NCBI RefSeq assembly: GCF_027587205.1
Contig: NZ_JAPDOD010000101.1
Span: 1-10,581 of the forward strand
Direction of reading: 5' to 3'
Source of the DNA: Solirubrobacter ginsenosidimutans
Lineage (GTDB): Bacteria > Actinomycetota > Thermoleophilia > Solirubrobacterales > Solirubrobacteraceae
DNA length: 10,581 nt
Under the pieces are notes generated by a model that worked only from the letters and a program-made list of their open reading frames with translations, did not search any database and had not been told where the DNA came from. This document shows, piece by piece, positions 6,275 through 10,581 of the stretch (position 1 is its first letter; each line of letters starts with the position of its first letter). The translations under genes were made by a program, and so were the position numbers.

Positions 6275-6697
6275 ATGCCCGAGGACGACACTCAGAGCCT
6301 GCACGGCACGCATGGCGACGTGCTGACGGCCGTCTCTGAAGGCATGGTGGCGCTGCTGAAGGAGTACTACGGGCGCGGGCCGACGCAGGCCAAGACCTAC
6401 TACTACGACGATCTCGTGGTTTGCGTCCTGCGCGGCGGTTTCACGCGCGTGGAGCAGACGCTGCTCGACGGTGGCCGCGGGTACGCGGTGATCGAGCAGC
6501 GCATGGCCTTTCAGGAGGTCATGCGCGATCGCTTCACTGCCGTCATCGAGCACGCCACCGGCCGGCCCGTGATCGGTTTCATGAGTGGCAACCAGCAGAA
6601 GCCCGACATGATCTGTGAGGTCTTCGTACTCAGCCCCACAGACCTCATCGCCGACCACGAGCTACCCACGGCGCCTGCCATACGCACCGATCGCTGA
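6275..6697 (+). CDS. MpsC-family (DUF2294) protein, copy 2
   Basis: A 140-residue cytoplasmic protein of the same family as the one at 4610-4993. The blocks are in the same order: YYGRGPTQAKTYYYDDLVVCVL (31-52), RVEQTLLDGGRG (58-69), AFQEVMRDRFTAVIEHATGR (78-97) and FMSGNQQKPDMICEVFVL (102-119). The HHVGPD motif of copy 1 is replaced by NQQKPD, so the two copies probably differ in function. The extra C-terminal tail (about 120-140) is not conserved between them. A TTG 8 codons upstream (6251) also opens the frame. The ATG at 6275 is preferred because a promoter -10 box lies 6 bases before it and the longer form would start inside the promoter. It is followed 61 bases later by a broken STAS gene, which again pairs the MpsC family with STAS. 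Confidence 0.85.
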   Translation: MPEDDTQSLHGTHGDVLTAVSEGMVALLKEYYGRGPTQAKTYYYDDLVVCVLRGGFTRVEQTLLDGGRGYAVIEQRMAFQEVMRDRFTAVIEHATGRPVIGFMSGNQQKPDMICEVFVLSPTDLIADHELPTAPAIRTDR

Positions 6698-6750
6698 CGG
6701 GTTGCCGGATTTAATCGATCGCTGCGCCCCCGTCTGGGTAGCCTCCCCCG

Positions 6751-6756
6751 AGGAGG
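6751..6756 (+). promoter_or_regulatory. Shine-Dalgarno AGGAGG partly paired in a hairpin
   Basis: AGGAGG stands 2 bases before the ATG at 6759. CCTCC upstream (6742-6746) and GGAGG (6752-6756) can pair with a short C-rich loop, which would hide the ribosome site. It supports 6759 as the original start of the broken STAS gene. Confidence 0.4.
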
Positions 6757-6758
6757 GC

Positions 6759-7054
6759 ATGCGCCGGGGTCCGACGCTGCAAACCCGCCCGGCAGCGGCG
6801 CTTGACTTCCTTCTAGTGCTCCTGAGCTGGACCAGGCCTTGCGGACCGCGCAGCAGAACGCCCAGCTCGTCACCCTTGACCTGCGCCGGCTGAGCTTCAT
6901 GGACTGCCGCGGACTCGGCGTCATCGTGGCGGCCGCAAAGCGTGCCGACGCCGCCCGCGGCGGCTTCTGTGTCGTGGCCGGGCCGCCGCACGTGCACCGG
7001 CTCTTTACGTTCACCGAGAGTGACCGACAAGTCGAGATCGTGAAGGCGGGCTAG
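6759..7054 (+). pseudogene. STAS anti-anti-sigma gene with a one-base frameshift
   Basis: A perfect AGGAGG (6751-6756) precedes the ATG at 6759. That frame reads MRRGPTLQTRPAAALDF, the first STAS strand, and then loses the family pattern. From 6809 the next frame resumes it: PSSAPELDQALRTA, VTLDLRRLSFMDCRGLGVIV, then a helix, FCVVAGPPHVHRLF, and a stop at 7052-7054. Restoring one base after 6808 would give one continuous protein of about 98 residues with the family order. The phosphoacceptor site reads MDCRG, with cysteine where serine is usual, so even the repaired protein may not have been regulated by phosphorylation. A TTG at 6839 could begin a shortened product lacking the first strand and helix. 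A sequencing indel is the main alternative. Confidence 0.7.
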
Positions 7055-7085
7055 TGCACTTGAGGCGCTGGTCACATTAGCCCGC
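7046..7085. terminator. Bidirectional terminator spanning two convergent stop codons
   Basis: GCGGGCTA (7046-7053) and TAGCCCGC (7078-7085) are perfect inverted repeats. The stem extends inward by one G-U and two further pairs, to about 11 pairs with an 18-base loop. The TAG of the + strand STAS gene (7052-7054) and the TAA of the - strand TrhA-like gene (7079-7077) sit in opposite arms. Position and symmetry fit a shared terminator for convergent genes, without a U-tract. Confidence 0.6.
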
Positions 7086-7679
7086 GAAGGCCAGGAAGCG
7101 GCTGATCGCGGCCAGCACTACGAGTCCGTGGAAGATCTCGTGGAAGCCGAAGACCGCCGGCCAGGGATGCGGCCGTCGCGTGGCGTAGACCGCGGCCCCG
7201 GCGATGTACAGAGCCGCGCCGGCGGCCAGCATCAGCAGCGGCGCCGTGGAGAGGTACTCCGGGAGGCATGGCAGCGCGGCGAGCGCAGCCCAGCCGACCA
7301 GCACGTAGCCGGCGGCGACGAGCGCGCGTGGCGCATCGATCCAGACAAGGCCGAGCGCGACGCCCCCAAGAGCACCGGCCCACGCGCAGGCAAGCACGAA
7401 GGCCTGCAGCCTGCCGTCGAGGATGAGCACCGCCAGCGGGGTCGTGCAGGCGGCGATGAATACATGGATGGTGCTGTGGTCAAGACGCCGCAGCAGCGGT
7501 CGCCATCGCGGGTTCCAGTGCCAGCGGTGGTAGAGGGCGCTGACGACGAACAGCGCACACAGCGCGCTTCCGTAGATCGCGCAGGCCGTGCGGGCGGCGC
7601 CCGAAGGCGCCAGCGCGACCAGCGCACTGGCCGCCACCAAGGCGCCCCAGAAGGCGTAGACGTGCAGACGCCCGTGCAT
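7077..7679 (-). CDS. TrhA/hemolysin III-family seven-helix membrane protein
   Basis: A 200-residue integral membrane protein of the PAQR-like hemolysin III group. Members such as E. coli TrhA influence membrane lipid balance, and others were described as pore-forming. The hydrolase-like metal motifs are complete: SALYHR (47-52), RRLDHSTIHVF (64-74) and FGFHEIFHGLV (177-187). Their serine, histidines and aspartate would coordinate zinc. Seven hydrophobic segments fit the fold. The ATG at 7679 begins just before the first helix. The frame continues upstream to a TTG at 7841, which overlaps the small membrane-protein gene. The family often has a few residues with a PxLxG pattern before helix 1, and PLIPG lies just upstream of the ATG here, so the true start may be further upstream. 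It is probably co-transcribed with the upstream 95-residue gene. With the desaturase it suggests membrane-lipid adaptation. Confidence 0.85.
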   Translation of the reverse strand: MHGRLHVYAFWGALVAASALVALAPSGAARTACAIYGSALCALFVVSALYHRWHWNPRWRPLLRRLDHSTIHVFIAACTTPLAVLILDGRLQAFVLACAWAGALGGVALGLVWIDAPRALVAAGYVLVGWAALAALPCLPEYLSTAPLLMLAAGAALYIAGAAVYATRRPHPWPAVFGFHEIFHGLVVLAAISRFLAFAG

Positions 7680-7791
7680 GCCCGGGATCAGTGGCTCGGC
7701 GGTGGGGCGGAATTGACCATCGTGGCGCAGCCGGTGCTCGCCGCGACTGGATGCGCGTGGTTGCGTACCCAGTCGTGCGGCGGCGGCGGGG

Positions 7792-8079
7792 TTAGTGGTC
7801 GCGGCTCTCGGTATAGGGGTCGCGGCTGCCGGACTTCGCAAGCCCGCGGCTGACCATGTAGCCGATGGTCAGCAGCGTCACGTACAGCCACGCCTGCTTC
7901 GCGCCGAAGCCGCCGGCGTCTGATTCGTCGACGACCATCGCGGCGATCAGCACTGCGACGACCGCCACGACGTAGACGATCAGCTCGGTCGTCTTGAAGG
8001 CGGCCTTGGTCTCAGTGCTGCGCCGGACCTGCGTGTTCTCGGAGCGAGCGCGAGTCCGCTCGGCCGATGAAGTGGCCAT
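7792..8079 (-). CDS. Small two-helix membrane protein of unknown function
   Basis: A 95-residue protein. The N-terminus (1-30) is hydrophilic and basic. Helix 1 (TELIVYVVAVVAVLIAAMVV, 31-50) and helix 2 (AWLYVTLLTIGYMVSRGLA, 63-81) are separated by a short acidic-glycine loop (DESDAGGFG), and a charged tail follows. I recall similar short proteins as conserved hypotheticals in Actinobacteria but cannot name a function. The start is well fixed: a perfect AGGAGG stands 5 bases before the ATG at 8079. It is followed on the same strand by the TrhA-like gene, whose reading frame reaches back into it, so the two probably form an operon and may act together in the membrane. Confidence 0.8.
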   Translation of the reverse strand: MATSSAERTRARSENTQVRRSTETKAAFKTTELIVYVVAVVAVLIAAMVVDESDAGGFGAKQAWLYVTLLTIGYMVSRGLAKSGSRDPYTESRDH

Positions 8080-8084
8080 GTCGG

Positions 8085-8123
8085 CCTCCTTTGTCGTTAC
8101 CGTCGATGACGCCGACAGGCGTC
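8085..8123 (-). promoter_or_regulatory. Perfect Shine-Dalgarno with an upstream leader hairpin
   Basis: AGGAGG on the minus strand (8090-8085) is the strongest ribosome site in the window. Just upstream, GACGCC (8108-8113) and GGCGTC (8118-8123) form a 6-bp stem with a 4-base loop. In the minus-strand transcript the hairpin would lie about 30 bases before the start codon. It could be an operator or a stabilising leader element. Confidence 0.4.
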
Positions 8124-8891
8124 GTTCCTACCGGCAACGGAGAGATGAGTTAGAGGGCGAAACGAGCGGTCGCAGTCGCCACATGGCCGCCGACGCGCTC
8201 GGCCGATGCCTAGAGCGCAGGTCGCGGACGCGGGACGATAACTGCGGCACCGTCGGTCCAACGAAGTCAAAAGTCCGCTGCTCGCCCTGCGAGCCTCGGT
8301 CTCACTGCCCTCGACGCAGTTGCCCTACCCCGCGCCTCGACGCCGACAAACGGCTGTCATCACGCCTTGACGGAGCTAGGTCTGGAAACCGATGTCGCGC
8401 TCCTGCTTGTCGCTGACCGTGCCGCGTGCCGCCGGCAGCTCCTCGCGTCCGGCGTGATAGTCGACGAGCGTGCGGCGCTCACCGATGGTCTTTCTGGCGC
8501 TGGTCGCTTTCGGTCGCTCGCGCAACGACACGACCCGCGAAGCCCGCGTGCGTCCACGCCAAGAATCGGCCTCGTTTGGGAACGCCGCACGCCGCGGGCT
8601 TGGTTCGTTGCGACTGATCGCGACGGTGACGCGCGTGCGCCATGCATATCAACGCTGCGCGACGCCTACTGCGAACGCGCCGCTCGATGCTCTGACCACG
8701 CATTTCCGGCGGCCGGCACGCGCATCTCGGCTTGAGCGGTTCGGCCTAGGCGAGGGCAGCGGTTGTCTCGAGTGCTGGGAGGTGTCCGATCCGTGGAGCG
8801 AGCGGGCGGCGGTATGGGTCTGCACGAAGGCGCTCCCGGCACCGCGCCCCCGGCGTGGTTCGCCGATCGTTGCGCTGGGGAGCATCTCCGG
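8124..8891. other. Long intergenic stretch without a convincing gene
   Basis: The region lies between the divergent small membrane-protein gene and the intact STAS gene. Several ORFs overlap one another here. The best is a TTG-initiated frame at 8367-8735 on the + strand (122 residues, beginning TELGLETDVALLLVADRA), which has no ribosome site and no recognisable domain beyond a weakly regular first 45 residues. I see no tRNA, transposase or STAS/MpsC relic. It may be eroded coding sequence that also holds the promoters of both flanking genes. Confidence 0.4.
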
Positions 8892-9251
8892 ATGAGCGAC
8901 GACGCGACCGGAAACTCCACGAGTCACTTCACACTTACGACGATGGTGCGCGATTCGTCGCTCGAGCTCATCGCTGCGGGCGAGCTCGACATGACCGCAG
9001 CGTTCAAATTCGAGTCAAGGGTCGATGCACTCCTCTCGGCAGGCGGCGTGCAAGCGGTGGTCGTGGATCTCGCCCAGGTGGATTTCGTTGACTCCGCTGG
9101 GCTCGGCGCCTTGCTGTCCGTCCGCGATCACGCGCGCCGGCGCGGGATCGATCTCCAACTCGCCCGCATCTCAGATCCTGTCCGCAAGCTCATCGACCTG
9201 ACAGGGATCGGCGACCTCGCCGGCGACGTGACCGACCACCGGAGGCGCTGA
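8892..9251 (+). CDS. STAS-domain anti-anti-sigma factor (RsbV/SpoIIAA type)
   Basis: An intact 119-residue STAS protein. When unphosphorylated it would bind an RsbW-type anti-sigma kinase and free the sigma factor. The first strand and helix read LELIAAGELDMTAAFKFESR (24-43). The second strand and phosphoacceptor loop read VVVDLAQVDFVDSAGLGALL (56-75), with Ser68 as the expected phosphorylation site. The next strand is IDLQLARISDPVRKLIDLTG (86-105). The C-terminus ends in a short basic tail. GGGGAG (8877-8882) lies 9 bases before the ATG. The frame is open to 8763, but that extension is unrelated to the family. It is the only STAS gene in the window with both a complete domain and an intact serine, so it is the likeliest substrate of the phosphatase at 3145-4371. 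The partner kinase is not in the window. Confidence 0.9.
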   Translation: MSDDATGNSTSHFTLTTMVRDSSLELIAAGELDMTAAFKFESRVDALLSAGGVQAVVVDLAQVDFVDSAGLGALLSVRDHARRRGIDLQLARISDPVRKLIDLTGIGDLAGDVTDHRRR

Positions 9252-9331
9252 CCGGCGTCCGAGGCTCCGGCATTCCCATGGCACGGCGGAGCGTCGCTCA
9301 TCCTCCGATCCGGCCAATCCAAGCGCGTCGC

Positions 9332-9356
9332 CGCCGGGGATCACGACTCCCCGGCG
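9332..9356. terminator. Strong 9-bp inverted repeat downstream of the STAS gene
   Basis: CGCCGGGGA (9332-9340) and TCCCCGGCG (9348-9356) pair perfectly around a 7-base loop. It stands 80 bases after the STAS stop and about 36 bases before the next (broken) STAS start. There is no U-tract. It is a likely GC-rich terminator of the upstream gene, or an operator of the downstream one. Confidence 0.55.
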
Positions 9357-9392
9357 CGCTGCGCTCGGTAATCCGGAACGAGGGAAGTCGTA

Positions 9393-9600
9393 ATGCTTGA
9401 TCTTGCTGCGCGGTGGGAGCTCACCTCTCACCTCGATGCCGTCACGCGTACCGTCCGCGTCATGCCGTCGGGGGAACTCGACCTCATGACGGCAACATCT
9501 CTCGACGAGGCGCTGCGCGCGCGGAGCGCCAAAGCTCCCGCGTGACGTTGGATCTGCGCCGTCTGAGTTTCATGGACTGCAGCGGTCTCGCGTTCCCCGG
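9393..9600 (+). pseudogene. STAS anti-anti-sigma relic, frameshifted and truncated
   Basis: The ATG at 9393, with AGGG 8 bases upstream, opens a frame reading TRTVRVMPSGELDLMTATSL and DEALRARSAKAPA, the first STAS strand and helix, and ends at TGA 9543-9545. A second frame in the same segment continues the family: RVTLDLRRLSFMDCSGLAF. The frame therefore shifts between about 9505 and 9535. After GLAF (near 9600) all STAS similarity ends abruptly and the last half of the domain is absent. The central block is nearly the same as in the broken gene at 6759-7054 (VTLDLRRLSFMDC), so these two are close paralogs of each other rather than of the intact gene at 8892. The abrupt end suggests a deletion or insertion junction. 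The sequence from 9600 to about 10010 is unrecognised. Confidence 0.7.
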
Positions 9601-10064
9601 TCAGTTCGACCATCCGCTTTGTCGGCGGCGAATGATGCCAGGAGTCATGCCCGTGCGGTGGGCGGCGTGCGCTTCGTGGGAGCGTGTCCCGCTCCGCAGG
9701 CTCAGCCGCCGCAGCCACGCAATGGCCCGTAGGCTCCACCCTCGTGATGTGAGCGACAGTGGTCTGAGCATCGGTGCCACCTCCGAAACGATCGTTGAGG
9801 TCATTCCGGAAGTCAGCCAGTGGTGCCGAGAGACTCGACCACGCCCGCGTGCCCTCCTCGGGCGAGTCTAAATGCTGTTCCGCCGGTCCGCGGCGAACGT
9901 CCGCGGCGCGGTCAGCAATCGATCACTCGCCGCGTGGCGGGACCCGCGAGTGGTACCGACAGCAGCCTTGGACGCGGAGATGATCCGGCCAGCGCCGGCA
10001 GGCCCCGAATTAAGTCAAGTCCCGGGACGTGGTGTAGGAGATCGTCGGTGTATTGATCGGCTGC
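9601..10064. other. Unassigned segment between STAS relic and transposase
   Basis: No gene is supported here. There is a bulged hairpin (AGACTC 9831-9836 with GAGTCT 9864-9869, and inside it GCCCG 9843-9847 with CGGGC 9859-9863) and a 9-base direct repeat TCCGCGGCG (9887-9895 and 9900-9908). The last 50-60 bases should contain the right end of the IS256-type element. The stretch near 10012-10036, which on the minus strand contains TACACCAC and GGGACTTGAC, looks like the terminal repeats I recall from actinobacterial IS256 elements, but the other end is outside the window. Confidence 0.35.
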
Positions 10065-10581
10065 TCAGGCCGCTTGGAGCGCCGGTGTGTCCTCCTTGAT
10101 CTCTGTTTGTGTGTGCTCGGCTGGTCCGGCGAGGACGAGAGAGATCGATTCGGCGGAGAGGTAGCCGCGCCCGACGAGCCATTCGTCGTTTTGCTCGATG
10201 CAGACCATGCCGGCGAGGCGGATCAGGCTGCGGTCGTCGGGGAAGATGCCGACGACGTCGGTGCGGCGGCCGACTTCTTTGTTGAAGCGCTCGAGCGGGT
10301 TGGTCGAGCGCAGCTTGCTCCAGTGCGAGCTCGGGAAGGCGTAGAAGGCGAGGATCTCCGGTTCGGCGTCTTCGAGCATCGTTGCGATCCGGCCGAGGCG
10401 CCCGTCGAGATGGGCGACGGCTTCAGAGAGCCGGTCGCGTGCCTGCTCGAGGTTGTCGGCGGCGAAGATCGGGCGGATCAGCGCGCCGAGCAGGCCGTGC
10501 TGGTCTTTGCGGGCATGGCCGAAACAGTCGCGGAGGAAGTGGACCGTGCAGCGTTGCCAGGCGCAGCCGAGGACCTTGGCG
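10065..10581 (-). mobile_element. IS256-family (mutator-type) transposase, 3' part
   Basis: The frame is open from the right edge of the window to the TGA at 10067-10065 and gives the last 171 residues of a protein that is usually about 400 long. The upstream part reads GCAWQRCTVHFLRD, the conserved QRCxVHxxRN-like block of mutator-type transposases. The downstream part reads LRSTNPLERFNKEVGRRTDVVGIFPDD and QNDEWLVGRGYLS, the C-terminal signature that carries the last acidic residue of the DDE active site in the family. No frameshift or internal stop is visible, so this portion looks intact and the element may be functional. It sits beside a broken STAS gene and could have promoted rearrangements in this region. 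Confidence 0.93.

Noticed and set aside
7128..7853. 241-codon + strand ORF opposite the TrhA-like gene
   Set aside because: Low-complexity Arg/Gly/Gln-rich antisense frame. The minus strand carries complete hemolysin III motifs.
8367..8735. 122-codon ORF in the long intergenic stretch
   Set aside because: TTG start, no ribosome site, no recognisable domain and overlapping rival ORFs. It is mentioned as weak only.
9831..9869. Bulged hairpin as a possible tRNA or structured RNA
   Set aside because: No cloverleaf arms, anticodon loop or TpsiC motif; only two short stems with a 6-base bulge.
9887..9908. 9-base direct repeat TCCGCGGCG as a possible CRISPR or iteron
   Set aside because: Only two copies, GC-rich and very short; no array structure. 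No CRISPR repeats are seen anywhere in the window.

Overview
The window is GC-rich, with strong G/C preference at third codon positions. It encodes a SigB/SigF-type group 3 sigma factor, several STAS anti-anti-sigma domains, a SpoIIE/RsbU-type phosphatase and several MpsC-family (formerly DUF2294) proteins. This combination suggests a high-GC actinobacterium, perhaps a soil Thermoleophilia/Solirubrobacterales-like lineage. The placement is inference; there is no marker gene in the window.

Layout. 1-890: an eroded stretch with an MpsC-family relic (212-372, +) facing a small leucine-zipper-like coiled-coil ORF (648-382, -). 892-1987: sigma factor overlapping a frameshifted STAS relic. 2088-3050: membrane fatty acid desaturase. 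3145-4371: GAF-PP2C phosphatase, apparently leaderless. 4374-4607: C-terminal relic resembling a universal stress protein. 5765-4610 (-): a two-gene overlapping operon of a STAS-like protein with a C-terminal four-cysteine motif, then an MpsC-family protein. 6230-6070 (-): another MpsC relic. 6275-6697 (+): intact MpsC-family gene, apparently leaderless with a clear promoter. 6759-7054 (+): frameshifted STAS gene. 8079-7077 (-): small two-helix membrane protein followed by a TrhA/hemolysin III-type seven-helix protein. 8124-8891: no convincing gene. 8892-9251 (+): intact STAS anti-anti-sigma factor. 9393-9600 (+): a third broken STAS gene. 10065-10581 (-): 3' part of an IS256-family (mutator-type) transposase that runs off the right edge.

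How it fits together. The intact sigma factor, the PP2C phosphatase and the intact STAS protein are three of the four parts of a partner-switching stress circuit. In that circuit the phosphatase dephosphorylates the STAS protein, which then draws the anti-sigma kinase off the sigma factor. No RsbW-type kinase is visible here, so it would have to be encoded elsewhere. The desaturase, the TrhA-like protein and the small membrane protein are plausible envelope-stress outputs. The striking feature is repetition and decay. STAS and MpsC-family genes occur in four or five copies each, and about half carry single-base frameshifts or deletions. This looks like an expanded stress-island family that is now eroding, with an IS256 element at one edge. 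The most unusual intact unit is the overlapping gene pair at 5765-4610.
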